Of a DNA stretch of 64,000 nt, positions 46,920 through 58,275 are shown one piece after another. Position numbers and translations under genes: made by a program. Source of the DNA: Micrasema longulum. Taxonomy: Eukaryota; Arthropoda; Insecta; Trichoptera; Brachycentridae. Each line of letters begins with the position of its first letter. Positions within the stretch are counted from its first letter, which is position 1. The notes below the pieces were generated by a model that had not been told where the DNA came from, searched no databases, and saw only the letters and a program-made list of their open reading frames with translations. The stretch lies in NCBI GenBank assembly GCA_022494885.1, contig JAGVSM010002783.1, forward strand, positions 1 through 64,000, in the 5' to 3' direction.

Positions 46920-48075
46920 TTTCAGGGCCCCGATTATAATGGGAAGTTTACAGAGTTATCTTTAACTATCTATAAAGTAAAATCGATATTTGTGTACGAA
47001 AATGAGTATATTTGCATGAACATTTGAAGTATCTTTATCAATACTCATAATTGAACATGTTTTAAAGAAAAAAATGTAGGTACGCGTATTCTGCTTTTCA
47101 TACAGAAAACTTAATTTTAACGGGCCCAGGGCCCCCGATTACAATAGGAAGTTAACATTTATCTTCCATTTTATCTACAAAGTAAAATTATGTTTTCTGT
47201 AGGAAAAGCAGAATAATGCGTTCATTTTATTCTTCTAAACATGTTTAATTATAGGTTACCGACAAAGATACTTGAAATGTTCATGCAAATTTAGTAATTT
47301 TTGTACGAAGTTATTCGTTTTTCTTTATAGACAGTCGAAGATAACTCTGTTAACTTTCTTTTTTCATCGAAGCCCATCGGAGTTATCTTCAATTGTCTGT
47401 AAAGTAAAATATAATTTTCTGTGCGAACATGTGTATATTTTTATTTAAAACATGTTCAATTACACGTACATTTTCGTTGGTAAGATCGGTTTTACTTTGT
47501 AGATAATTGATGATAACTCTATTAACTTCCCATTAATAGGTAAATATCACATATTACGAATACCGATAAAAATAAATGAAATGGATTTAAATTAATTAAT
47601 TGTATTTTAAAAATCAATATTGATATTGTGGAGAAATGTTTTCGTACATTAATTAAAAAATGATCATCAAAAAAATACGTCGCAAGAAAAACGCAACATG
47701 TTTGGCCTTGACAGCTGTGACGTCAAGATTCGTGACAATATTTTAAACAAATTCTAATGTCAGGAACAAATAAACATAAATCGTGACTTATTAGGGGCGT
47801 GGCTAATGGAATGGCCGTTTTTGTGGGAATTCAAAATTACAAATTAAAAAATATTTTTTATGCTACTAATAATGAACAAATAATGTTTTTTTTTACTAAA
47901 CAGTATTTCATAGACCTTTATTCCTTGAGAAATGTTAAAAAAACTGATATTTCCTTATTGTAATCGGTTTCCGATTACAGCGAGAGTTATCGTTATAGCA
48001 ATAGCTATCTTCAGTTGTCTATTAAGTAAAATGGAATTTTATGCTTGAAAATCTGTTGTATATTTATCTTCTTTC
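46920..48075. repeat. Composite fold-back repeat, copy 2
   Basis: Several copies of one unit alternate in direction. Direct units with GGGAAGTT..AGAGTTATCTT and TCTATAAAGTAAAAT start near 46925, 47127, 47388 and 47990; inverted units run through 47225-47365 and 47470-47535, ending AACTCTGTTAACTTTC and TAACTCTATTAACTTCCCAT. Outer edges are GGGCCCCGATTATAATGGGA-like. Family E (47545-47932) is embedded between the last inverted and last direct unit. Copy 1 at 12.1-13.25 kb has the same components. Confidence 0.75.
47545..47932 (+). repeat. Repeat family E, copy 2
   Basis: Collinear with 12903-13250. It holds an extra block, CGTGACTTATTAGGGGCGTG GCTAATGGAA, not present in copy 1. No coding frame. 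Confidence 0.8.
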
Positions 48076-49199
48076 TCCTGGCTGTCTGTCCCATTTACAT
48101 GAGATCAGCCCTCTTAGTCCTCAGACTACACGTCGGACTAGGAGATGTTTTTTTTAGTTTCTGTTTTACGGTAGGTTGCCACCTGACGCCAAGACGGAAC
48201 CTCTCTTGCTAACGTCCCGCCCAATACCACTGTCTTCCAACAGCCCGTAGCCCGAAGTATGATCGGGGGATCAGAGATAAGATTTGCGCCCCTTCCGCCA
48301 GTTCTGCCGTACTAATGAACTTCACCTCCTCCATCACAGCCGTTGAAGCGGGGACGAAGGAGCATATGAAGCAAGTGAGGCTGAACCTCATTAAGAAATC
48401 ATTGCTATTCACCAGCTCTTAATGTATTTTAATTCGCAATGTATCAACGCATTATGAAGATAAAAAAACAACTGGCAACCAATATAAAAATGCTCAAAGA
48501 TACCTACAAACATGATCCGTACTGTGTTATTTACTGTATGTACCAATTTAACATTTACGCATATTATAATTATCCTTAAAATCTGAACTTCACTAAAAAT
48601 CTGGTATCAAAGACGCCACTTCGTTGAAGTCTTCATCCGTAGCCCTGGGCAAAGGATCGCGTTATACCCCGCAATACTGGGTCCTCACCCACACTTAGCC
48701 ACCTAAACACTTTGGTCTACTGAAGCGAAAGGTGCCACCTCCGCAACGTGGACTAGCTGAACGAGAATTACTCCAGTGAAAACTGAGAAGGTGACTCAGT
48801 TCTCCAGGAGCCGGGTTAAGGATCTCGTTTAGGTATTACAGGTAAATACATGCCCATAACCCATCACCCAAGACCAAGGGCAGTGTTGTATATTTCTCGC
48901 ACACATCAATTCATTTAATGAAATAATTTATTGTATCCTTTTTTGCTTTTCTTTCTTCCTTACACTCATCCTTACTTCCCATTTTGACTCTATGGTTTCG
49001 TCCTATTTTTTAATATCTATTTAACCGTTATTTGGTTGCATTATTGATTCCTTTAATTTATACATTATAACAATTAGTAAGTACTCACAATATAAAATTG
49101 CTATTAAGAAATGGATAGTGGAGGTGGGTTGCGCACTGATCGATGAGTGGATCGAGCGAAATAGGTAAAAAATTGTGGACTGTTTATGAAATTTGGTCT
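48076..49199. other. GC-balanced region without an identified gene
   Basis: 48100-48420 and 48590-48890 have GC content well above average, and the latter has many CC/GG runs. A 67-residue minus frame at 48209-48412 has no domain known to me. No repeat partner in the window. They could be old retroelement pieces; I cannot say more. Confidence 0.35.
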
Positions 49200-49475
49200 A
49201 CAGGTATAACAATATATATATATATATAAATTGGTTATGTTTTTTATGATTATTTTAGTTCATATAACTTTTTATGTTAATGACAATTAGATTAACTACG
49301 TTTTTATTTTATTATTATGTTAACTTTGTTAAATAACTAATTTAACATTTGTTTTACTTATTGTAAAATGTTACTCTCGTCACGGGACACCCCAGTGAGG
49401 GAACATTATTCTGTAAAAAAAGGGAATACAAACACTTTAAAATTGTAAATAAATAAATAAAAATAAATACCTACC
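49200..49475 (+). repeat. Retroelement 3' region, copy 2
   Basis: CGGGACACCCCAGTGAGGGA ACATTAT matches the reverse complement of 30353-30400. It is followed by AAATAAATAAATAAAAATAA AT, a LINE-type tail. A TA microsatellite lies at 49208-49227. Confidence 0.6.
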
Positions 49476-50164
49476 ATATTTAAATGATTAAAACATTTAG
49501 GTTTTTGTACTATTATAGCGAGACCATACCCTTGAGTTGATTTGTTCGAAAATGGCGCTTTATAAGTAATCCAAATATAATAATAATAAACATATTTGAT
49601 TTATTTGATTGATATTATAACTTTGTATATTAATTTATGTTGGTTAATTCATAGGTATAAAATAAATATATTCTATTACTTATACAAGTTTTTATTGTTA
49701 TTTCTTTCAATTGCATTGTTATTTTTAATATTGTATCATATGTAATTATTAATATCAAAGTGTTTAATGTTATTTCTAGCATTTAATAAGTTTATTTTTA
49801 TATTGTATCATATGTTATTATTAATTATTTTGTTTCACTTTATATATTGTTATTGTTAATTATTATGGCCTAACACGGGCACAGCCTTAAAAGCTATAAT
49901 ATATTGGTGAATATGTATACAAATGTAATTTGAAATATATAAATCAATATACTACTTGAAAATTTTATGTATCTCTGTCCAGTAGTTGAACATTTGATTT
50001 TCGTTTATTAATATTAAATTTTTCATACGGAAAATTTGGTTTTACATTGGCGACTAAAAATTACTTGCTTGACTTCCCAATGCATGTAATACGGGCCTAG
50101 CTTTTTTATGTTTCACTCATAGTTAGATTATTTTTCAACAGAGGTAAGTTATTGAGACTATTGA
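49476..50164. other. AT-rich; short segment related to 17.0 kb
   Basis: 49529-49580 (ACCCTTGAGTTGATTTGTTC then ATGGCGCTTTATAAGTAATC CAAATATAAT) resembles the tail after the tandem motif array at 17019-17070. Nothing else recognised. Confidence 0.4.
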
Positions 50165-50240
50165 AGTCTAGGAATTTAAAGAGCTTATGATCTATCATCG
50201 GCTCTGGGATAAGTGATCACTTTACACACTTCCTTCGTTG
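50165..50240 (-). repeat. Repeat F, copy 2
   Basis: The reverse complement reads GTGTGTAAAGTGATCACTTA ... ATGATAGATCATAAGCTC, matching 5285-5335. Confidence 0.55.
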
Positions 50241-50334
50241 TTTCACATCACATGCGTGTTGGTTTGCTGTAGAGATTAAATGTAAAGAAAACCGGCTACG
50301 TTTATTGTTTAAAAGGAGTAAATTTTTATTAGAT

Positions 50335-50515
50335 TATTCGGGTTGTGGTCCCGTGGCTAGTGTCTCGGACTCACGGACCAAAGGTCCGTCGTTCGAATCC
50401 CACTCTACCCCAACTTGATTCAATTTTCTAATAGTGAGTTATTTACAACTCGTTGAGACTGGCCCTCAAAATTAAATATTTGGGTTAATCATAAGAACGC
50501 AAATATTTCTTTTTT
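50335..50515 (+). mobile_element. SINE C, copy 3 (most complete)
   Basis: Starts GGGTTGTGGTCCCGTGGCTA GTGTCTCGGAC (A-box region), B box CGTTCGAATCCCAC, then TCTACCCCAACTTGATTC, GAGTTATTTACAACTCGTTG AGACTGGCCCTC, and 3' end AAATATTTGGGTTAATCATA AGAACGCAAA. No coding function. Confidence 0.88.
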
Positions 50516-50963
50516 TATAAAAAAGCCATAAACTTTATTATTCGATAAAATAATAACATTTGACTAAAAAAAAAAATGGGTTATGAGGAAAAAAAAATTA
50601 AAATAAAAAGTATTTAGCTTTGAATTATGGAAAATTTTCGGTAATATTACAAATACTTAACTTTTTCTAGCGTTAATTATTCATTAGTTTGTAAAAATTC
50701 ACACACATATTGAGAATCTTATTAAACTCCACCCGTGTGGCCCAGAGAAAGTAATAAAACATTTCCAAATACTTTGTTAATAAAAAAACAGTAATATAAA
50801 TTTCGATTCTGTATAAAAATTTATTGCGTATTTCGCGCCCTTTTTTTTAATTATGTATAATATCTTTTTCATTATTGGTAACATTTATAAAGCATTGAAA
50901 TAAACGAAATGACTCTTTCCCCAACCTAATATTTATTTCCGGGGAATATACGAGTAAATTACA

Positions 50964-51027
50964 CTATATCATGTTGAGGATTATCCTCTGATTAGCTATA
51001 TCATTTTGAGGATTATCCTCTGATTAG
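50964..51027 (+). repeat. 32-bp tandem duplication
   Basis: Two head-to-tail units of CTATATCATxTTGAGGATTA TCCTCTGATTAG with one mismatch. Each unit contains the palindrome GAGGATTATCCTC. Confidence 0.9.
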
Positions 51028-51164
51028 CTAAGCATCCATTTTAACATGGCTCAGCCTGTGGTGATTTCTTGTGTATGAGATTTAAGCAGTTTTATATCAA
51101 TTTTCAGTGTAATGTTTATAATCACAAATAAAATTAAAACTCAAATAGATTAATAAATTTTTCC

Positions 51165-51325
51165 GGTCCTGGTTGGGCCGGTTCCTGACATGGTTGACAT
51201 TAAAGATTTATTTAAAAGGGTGTTTTTGCACTAGAAAATTTCATAGTCCCCGGACGGGCACCTGAAGCGTAAGACTGATCATATTACCTTCATGCAACAA
51301 AAAATATCAAGTTACGCTGCGATTG
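51165..51325 (+). mobile_element. SINE A, copy 3 (5'- and 3'-truncated)
   Basis: GGTTCCTGACATGGTTGACA, AAAATTTCATAGTCCCCGGA, CCTGAAGCGTAAGACTGATC ATATTACCTTCATG: the SINE A body, closest to the 29.6-kb copy. The A box and the GATGAT tail are gone. Confidence 0.8.
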
Positions 51326-52079
51326 ACGTCCGGTCGTGGGAAAATAAATTGCGTCAAAATGATTCTAGGCTGCTAACGCATACATTCGCATTTTTTTAAC
51401 ACACACAGTTTCACGTCGCACCGAGCGTCACAAAGACCTGAAAAAAAAATGATTTTAAACTCTGAATGAAATTCGATTTATCCCATTAATTTACATTATT
51501 TTACTCTCTAAATTAAATTTCTATGCTCATCCTTTATCAACTTTTGAATACAAAGTTAACAATTATTATTATTCTCAACCTTCGAATTTTATAAGCATCT
51601 TTCTTAAGGAACTGGGAGTGCGGTTAGGAGTAGCAAGCGCCATATTTAACAGTATGAAGGCTGTCTAGAGATCGGATATTTACTCAGTATAAACCTGCAT
51701 AACATCTATTCTCCTCTACGATTCCTATTCTAAGAAACCAATTTATTGCGGCAAATATTTTTATCGAATAAGTTTCTAATAAATAAAAATAATATTAAAG
51801 AAAAAGAAAAACAATAGTACAAAGGAGAAAAAAAAGAACAGTTAACTTAAGTTTAAAAAAAGATTGATTAATGATTCTGCGAAATCGCATAATATTTAGA
51901 TTACTACCCTTAAAGTGATTCTTAACGAAAATATGAAACTAATTATTCATAGATGGCGTTTTATATTTTTTTATTGAAAAATTTAATTACGTTATTATCA
52001 ATGAAAATATTTTAAAACTTATTATTTATATCACTACAGAGATGGGTAGAATTTTTGTTTCAAGATTATGGATATTCGA
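51326..52079. other. AT-rich stretch, nothing recognised
   Basis: No gene or shared repeat found. Confidence 0.4.
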
Positions 52080-52155
52080 GCGTTTACAGGGCTTATGACC
52101 TGTCATAGGTTGGGTTCAAGTGGCCACCTTTATGTAGAATTCTACAACATTCCCC
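52080..52155 (-). repeat. Repeat F, copy 3
   Basis: The reverse complement carries GGTGGCCACTTGAACCCAAC CTATGACAGGTCATAAGC, matching 5297-5335 and the 50.2-kb copy. Confidence 0.55.
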
Positions 52156-52424
52156 ATTCCGCTTATTAGCGAATATCCATATCGGTGACATTTTTGGTTT
52201 TAGTATATATGTCATGAAACAGGGAAAGCTTTCGCTAGCGCGTTTGGAGCGCCATCTATGTATTTGATATTTTAAAACTTGATTTGCAGAAACTTTACAC
52301 TATATTGATTGTAACAAATACCATAACAATATAATTTAGGTCCTTTTCACAAAATGGTGTACAAAACAAAAAAATATTTATCTTATTTTTTGTGAATTCC
52401 GTGAGCTGAGTATATTATCAAATT

Positions 52425-52775
52425 AAGCCAAAACCATTTTTTTTCCTTTTTATGTATCGTGTTATGAGCGTAATATTTTTTTTTTTATGATAAGTTTTGT
52501 ATTTCTGAAATTACTCCGCGTGTGACGTCTCAAGTTCTCTTCCACTTCTTCTCGGTCAGTTCGCCGATTGGTCCCTTGACTTACCGTAAACCAGAAATCT
52601 TTCACAACCCTCTTATCATCGGTTGATTCCTATGAACTAGGGACGTCGTTCAAAGTAGTTTGCTTTTATTTAAAAAAAAAAAAAGATAAATTTTCAGACA
52701 TTTAAAAAAAATTGCCCTACAATTGAATGCTTCAATTTTTACGGCGCGTAAGAAAACATTTTTATATTTGTAGGG
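52425..52775 (-). mobile_element. MITE A, copy 6 (right end lost)
   Basis: ATTACTCCGCGTGTGACGTC, GTAAACCAGAAATCTTTC, GGGACGTCGTTCAAAGTAG, TTTTTACGGCGCGTAAGAAA and TTGTAGGGCTGAA. The terminal AGTTCCTCA is replaced by LINE sequence at about 52776. Left end eroded. Confidence 0.8.
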
Positions 52776-52912
52776 CTGAACATTGTCAGCTCTCTTAACC
52801 TGATTAGTCCATCTCATGGGTAAACTACCCATCGGTCTTCTTCCAGGCACGGTGCCTAGCAAGGCAGTCCTCTCGAGGTTCGTACGTCTCGAGATCCGGC
52901 CAAAAAAACATT
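52776..52912 (-). mobile_element. LINE C-terminal fragment fused to MITE A
   Basis: The minus strand reads LGTVPGRRPMGSLPMRWTN QVKRADNV, with SRDVRTSRG upstream in a shifted frame. GRRPxGxxxMRWTDQIK is a common LINE C-terminal block. The junction with MITE A at about 52775 makes the 70-residue frame a chimera, not a gene. Confidence 0.75.
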
Positions 52913-52949
52913 GAATTCTTCGTCGATAAAGTCTAAAGTCGATAAGCCA

Positions 52950-53449
52950 GCGTTTATTTGTAGTTTTAGAGTGTAGACAAATTCGTTCTTGATATTCTCA
53001 GAATTCTTCTCCAGGACTATATTTCAAAAGCGTCTATTTTCCTTCAATCCATTGACTCGATTGTCCAAGTTCGCACTCCGTAAATAAAAATTGGAAAAAC
53101 TAACGCCTTCAACAAGTATGGCCAAAGAATATTTCATTATACAATTACTAAAATTTTCAATAAGATTCCTAAGCAGATCGTGAAGAAAATGTTGACAAAA
53201 CTTTTAAGAAAAAAATAATTTAATGCCTAATATGTAACAAGGCTTTATATTGATTATTATTTTTTGTTAACAGTCATCTACTTTAAAAATATGTTTGCTT
53301 TTAGTTCTTAATAATGTTAATATTACTTTTTAAATTTATATAATTTCTCTAACTTTTTTCTTCGTAAAGAAAAAATAAGAAACCAGCTGATAAGCCGGTT
53401 TCACGGTTTGGTGGATTTCATTATTTTTCCTTTTATATTCCCTGTTCAT
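52950..53449 (+). mobile_element. LINE C-terminus and 3' UTR, second family, copy 1
   Basis: YGQRIFHYTITKIFNKIPK QIVKKMLTKLLRKK and a stop (about 53116-53217): a FNxIPxxI C-terminal signature. The 3' UTR contains TAATTTAATGCCTAATATGT AACAAGGC and AACCAGCTGATAAGCCGGTT TC, both present in reverse at 57.4-57.8 kb. The end is marked by CCTGTTCATG at 53449. Confidence 0.85.
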
Positions 53450-54190
53450 GTTTTTTTTTTTTTTTTATTATATTGAAAACATATTATACATAATTATATA
53501 CAATATTCCCAAGGAGTTTTTTAAAAAAAAACTCATTTAGGGACATACAGATAATATTTTTTTTAGAGACGTTTTTAAATTTTAAACTATAATATTATTT
53601 AACAAAAGCAGAAAAATTAAAATTATGATATACTACAAATTAAAAAGGGTATGAAAAATACTTGAAAATAACAGAATAAACAGAATACTAGGCATGGAAA
53701 TAAATTCAAAATAATGTTTACATTATGCAATCTGGGAAAGAAAATTGAAAAAGTTTAAAAATTACATGGATGTATATATACATACTGAACTAGTACAAAA
53801 TAAAATCATTTTTTTTAATTAACAAAATATGCGCACACCCAATACAGGTTAATTTTTTTTATCAAAACGTTGAAAAAATTGAAATTATGTATACAAGCCA
53901 AAAAAAGTATATAAAAAGAAAAAAACACAAATAACATTTAAATAGTATTAAAAATTACATATACAAGCAAAAACGGTGAAATATTAAAAGGTATATGTTC
54001 AAGATGCGCATTCTCTATAAACTAACATTATTTATTCAAAGTACTTCTGGAAAAAATAATTCTTCAATTCGCACGTCCTGTTTCTATATTTTGAAATAGG
54101 TACTTTAAATTTTTGTGGTAATTTATTAAATTCCTTGAAACCTATGTATTGTAAAGATCTAGTACCAAACTTTATTTATTTAATATACCT
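53450..54190 (-). mobile_element. LINE C-terminus and 3' UTR, third family, copy 1
   Basis: A T17 run at 53450-53467 is the poly(A) end of a minus-strand element. Its C-terminus (about 54172-54030) reads FGTRSLQYIGFKEFNKLPQ KFKVPISKYRNRTCELKNYF, again an RSLxYxGxKxxNxLP signature. It sits tail-to-tail with the plus-strand LINE on its left. Confidence 0.82.
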
Positions 54191-54779
54191 TTTTAAATAA
54201 AAATAAATACAAAAAATAAACTTAATTGACTTTGATATGCCGCGCCGCCGTTATGTTTTCGTAAGACTTGTCATAGCTAATTTTTCCATCCCTATTCTAC
54301 CTCGAATATCTTTCGAATTTTAATGTACCTCCAGAAATATAAGTAGGTTCATAATATTCAAATGTTTATATTCTTATTTTTATTCCTTACCTGACAAAAC
54401 TCATTTGACAACTTGATCTACATAATCTCTGCATCTGACATTAGAAACAAACGCTTTTCGAAGCAATAAATTTTATTGTAGACATTCATATTGAAACTTA
54501 ACTTAATAAAACATTATTACATTGAATGCTTATTACAGTTGAGATTTTATTGTGATTTGTGAATCGTGTGTGCTATTTTTCTTAACATGTATGCTTCGCA
54601 ATATTGTTGGTTATTTCGTGTTGGAAAATAATTCAAATCACCGAGAGAACATTTCCTCTTTCCGCAAGTAAACGTAAATTGCTAATTGTGTAAAAGCGAT
54701 GAAAATATAAGTGATTTGGTGACTTTGAGAGAATAAGTGATACATCGTTATCTCGATTAACGAGTCACTGTTTCGCGTA
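54191..54779. other. No feature recognised upstream of the PAQR promoter
   Basis: AT-rich sequence; no repeat partner found. It may include distal promoter elements. Confidence 0.4.
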
Positions 54780-55571
54780 CATTTAATATAACTTCCCCGT
54801 TGTTGAACGTTAAACAAAGTGGCTTCGGGGTACCTCCTTAGCGCTCTTCGAGTGCTTTCTTATTCTAATCAGCGCCGTCTCGATTCGAATATTAATCTCC
54901 GCATAATGGCAGTACTACGAGCGGACAGCATCCGTTTATAAAAACGATTAGCGCATTGTTGTCGTTCGTTCCGCGGCGGTTGAAAATTTGGCCAAATTTT
55001 ACTCGTTGGCTAGAATTGACGGCGCGATTCGCGCAGTGCATATCGACGCTGATTTCCAACCCCTCGGGCGGCGCGCGACGCGGCGCGTGCGCCCGGCCTT
55101 CCCGCGCTCTCCGCCGTCGCCGCCGGTCGCCAGCCGCCGCAGCCGTCAGTCAACGGTGCGACGTCGTGCGGCGCCGACCGCCGACCGCCGCCCGAGACGC
55201 CCACGGCCGCCCGCAGCGCCCCAGAGCCGCCGTCGCCCGCGCGCGTCACTCCTCTGACAGCCACCCGCCCGTGCCGCTGGACTGCGCGGCGCGCACGTGG
55301 CCGTTACGTTATATCACCGCGTTTAACGATTTTCCGCGTGCGACGAGGTAATTGCGGTTTTCCATTTCCCTGTCCACGCAGACGGCCTCCTCGCACGCTA
55401 CCGCATCGTAACTCGGGCCGTGTATTCCGCGCGTACGGAGAGGACTCTCATTCATGAAACTGCGATTCCCGCCGATACGCTCCCGCGAGAACACTGTAAT
55501 GTGACTCTATTCCGCCACCGAGCGCTGCGATAACATAAACATTGTCGTGTAGATATTTTATTTTTTCTAAA
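54780..55571 (+). promoter_or_regulatory. GC-rich promoter / 5' UTR region of the PAQR4-like gene
   Basis: Composition changes sharply here. From about 55020 to 55300 the DNA is very GC- and CpG-rich, with long runs of CGCCG-type sequence, unlike everything else in the window. It lies directly upstream of the PAQR4-like start codon. Open frames on both strands here are a side effect of few AT-rich stop codons: they are Arg/Pro/Ala low-complexity and match no family known to me, so I do not call them genes. The stretch most likely holds the core promoter, transcription start and 5' UTR. No TATA box or initiator can be fixed with confidence. An untranslated first exon with a short intron is also possible. 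Confidence 0.6.
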
Positions 55572-56031
55572 ATGCCTATTTCCGAAAGAGAGAGCGGCGC
55601 CGTCAACGGTAGATCTGAAGTTCTCGACGCGCAGCTAGATTTCTCACGCAGGGCCCCGGCGGACCCCGTCGGCGGCTCCAGCGCGCGCGGGAAAGATTTC
55701 GGAGATCGAGAAAAAGAGCGACATCACGACGCGATCGGGAACGGTCAGGAAGTGCGCGACAACCCGCTCGGAGAAGACAGCCTGGACGCTGCGGGGGAAG
55801 ACATGCCGCGCAAGAGAACCGGAACCGGCTCTCCCGAGGTCCGGGAGCGAGGTGACCGGAACGGGCACAGGAAGGGCGGGGAGACTCGCCTGCTGCACTG
55901 GGAGGAGATGCCGAGACACCTGCAGTTCAATCCCTACGTGAGGACGGGCTACAGACCCCTGCAGAGTGCCTGGGGATGCGTCTACAGCCTGTGCTACCTC
56001 CACAATGAGACAGTCAACATCCTCACTCACG
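55572..56031 (+). CDS. PAQR4: PAQR4-like receptor, first coding exon (partial gene)
   Basis: First coding exon of a progestin/adipoQ receptor (PAQR, hemolysin III-like) seven-transmembrane protein. Seen: ATG at 55572 in an AAAATG context, with an in-frame TAA at 55536-55538 that limits the start if no intron intervenes. It encodes 153 residues plus one base and ends at a consensus donor (G|GTAAGA, GT at 56032). Residues 1-106 are hydrophilic and rich in Arg, Glu, Gly and Asp, with no signal peptide. The conserved part follows: LLHW (107-110), HLQFNPYVRTGYRP (116-129) and YLHNETVNILTH (142-153). The last holds the ExxNxxxH motif (E146, N149, H153) typical of the PAQR/CREST superfamily just before TM1. 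HLQFN plus TGYRP and YLHNE fit PAQR4 better than PAQR3 or the AdipoR group, from family knowledge. The phase-1 donor would complete the Gly after the His. PAQR4 is described as a Golgi/ER-associated ceramide-metabolism protein; that role here is inferred. Later exons were not found in the window. Confidence 0.88.
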
Positions 56032-57359
56032 GTAAGATTACAACTTTCAATTCTCGAGAGTTAAATAATCGGATGTTATTTCTAATCGCGCATCAATTAA
56101 AAATAACTCGAGTTTTCTGTCAGTGTAAAACGACGTTCCGGCTATGTTTGTTTTGAAAACTTTTTGCGGACACACGATGTTATGATTACTTATGAAATTT
56201 GAACACAAATAGCGCCGGCACGAATGATTTTCTCCGCGTTCTTCACCACGGAAGATGTTTCGAAGGTCTAATTATCACAATTCAGCTAAATGCTAAAAAT
56301 GATTGGAACAAATCGTATAACCTACGGCCCCATTTCTACGTCCGCGTTTGAAACTACACATTAATATTATCATGTTAGTATTTCACGTTTATCTTTCAAT
56401 CTTCATTACTAGACGTAAATATTCTTCAGTCAAGTTATAAATAAATGCGAGGCCGACTTGAATAGAAGCTTTGTCAAGAAACACTATGACTTGCGTTAAA
56501 AAATAAATCTGTTTATTTAAAAAATACAGGCGCATATTTTTAAAATTTTTATTTGTGTATCAATTTTGTGATCACCTGTTCTCCATAAGTAAAATTATAA
56601 ATTTTACACGTGATTTGCTGAGTATTTCCACCTGTTTACTACGAAAAATATGAACGGAGCAATACAACAGCGCAAAATTCACAGTTTCCATTTTGTATGC
56701 AGGAACACCTTATGTATTGTAAATAACTTAAGTAGCTTGTGTGTCCACTCATATATTAAAAAAAGTCAAATATATGTGATAATAATTAGGTATGTATAAA
56801 TGCACATTTAATTACAATGTTCAAGAATTACAAAAAATTATAATAAATGTTTAATCTGCATTGTTTCATAGAATTTAAATTTTCACTGAGGCGGATTTCT
56901 TACAATGTTAACAATAATATTTTATTTCTCATGTTTTTATTTAAAAGTAACGGTTGATACAAGATAAATTATTGATAACTGAAAGGGACTAAATTTGCTG
57001 CAATAAAAAAACTTGCAATAATATACATTGTACGGAAATTATTATGTACCAGTTTTTTTGGTAGGTTAATTTTATATTTAACAGGCCAAGATCAAGTTAT
57101 AAACTACCTTAAGACACAAAACAAAAATTATTCTGCTATTTTCTATAACTTTTAAGTTCTAATTTAATATCATATTTGTAAGTGATAACTTTGACTTGTT
57201 TAATGTTTGGAGAGGTAGAGGTTTGTAAACACACACGCCTATGTTTTTACATGTTTACAAATACTAACATCCGTATTTTGTTTATTTTATTTTAATTTAT
57301 TTCGGATATAGTCGAGTATAATGTAAAAACAATGGCATCCCAGATTTTAGGGGACTTTT
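56032..57359 (+). other. Start of PAQR4-like intron 1
   Basis: The intron begins with GTAAGATT at 56032. The first few hundred bases are still moderately GC-containing and may hold regulatory sites; after about 56350 the sequence becomes AT-rich. The exon frame stays open past the donor to 56158, but its residues stop resembling PAQR exactly at the donor. No further exon is recognised. Confidence 0.6.
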
Positions 57360-57840
57360 TTTGTATTTATTTTTATTTAAGAAGGTAAACATGAACAGAA
57401 AAATATTTTTTAAAAAATAATAAAACCCACTAAACCGCAAAACCGCAAAACCGGCTTGTCAGCAGGTTTCTTTTTTTTCCTTTACAAAGAAAAACGTTAG
57501 ATAAATCATGTAAATTTAAAAATTAATATAAAGATTATTAAGAATTAAAAGCATACGTATTTTTTACACAAAATTTATTTCCAAAAATTTAAATAGATTA
57601 CTGTAAACATAAAATAATAATCAAAATAAAGCTTTGTTACATATTGGGCATTTAATTATTTTTTAAACAAAGTTTTGTCAACATTTTTTTTTAAGATTGC
57701 TGCTTAGGAATCTTATTGAAAATTTTAGGAATTGTATAATGAGGTGTTCTTTAGCCATACTTGTTTACAATCCTCGGTACTGACAAGTCTTCACGTTGTG
57801 CTAGCCTTGTATTAAAATAAAATATATTAGCTTTTCAAAA
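57360..57840 (-). mobile_element. LINE C-terminus and 3' UTR, second family, copy 2
   Basis: Reverse complement of the 53.1-53.45 kb element: TACATATTGGGCATTTAATT, GGTTTCTTTTTTTTCCTTTA and AACATGAACAG at the 3' end. It lies inside the PAQR4-like intron in antisense orientation. Coding part frameshifted. Confidence 0.83.
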
Positions 57841-58275
57841 TTCGGCTCATTAAAAATATCTGAAATGACGCTTAGTAAAAATAATTCACTCATTATCATA
57901 TTCTTAAGGACACGATAAAAAAAATGTAGATTGAAGTAAAAAGCCCTTGTAAAAGGTCAGACAGCTTAAATTTAAAGCATCATTAGTCAGAATGAGGAAG
58001 TTCAGTTTTTTTTTATACATATTTTTTTAATTTTACTTCTTTATTTTATATAAAAGACTATTAAACCGAGGCATCACAATTTATTTTCAAATTTTTATGT
58101 ATCGTATTATCAGCGTTTTGATTTTTTAAAGTTTTGTATTTCTGAAATTACTCAGCGTGTGACGTCTCAAGTTCTCTTCCGAGAAAAAGTTCTCGGTCAG
58201 TCCTGCCGATTAATCCGTTGACAGTAAGTAAACCGGACATCTTTCACAACTATCTTATCATCGGTTGATTCATAC

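Noticed and set aside
54956..55351. 131-, 89- and 84-residue overlapping frames upstream of the PAQR4-like exon
   Set aside because: They are Arg/Pro/Ala low-complexity on both strands and arise because GC-rich DNA has few stop codons; no domain, best explained as 5' UTR/promoter.
55542..55571. A TTG codon ten codons upstream as the PAQR4-like start
   Set aside because: Eukaryotic initiation strongly favours the in-context ATG at 55572; the frame only extends to a TAA at 55536.
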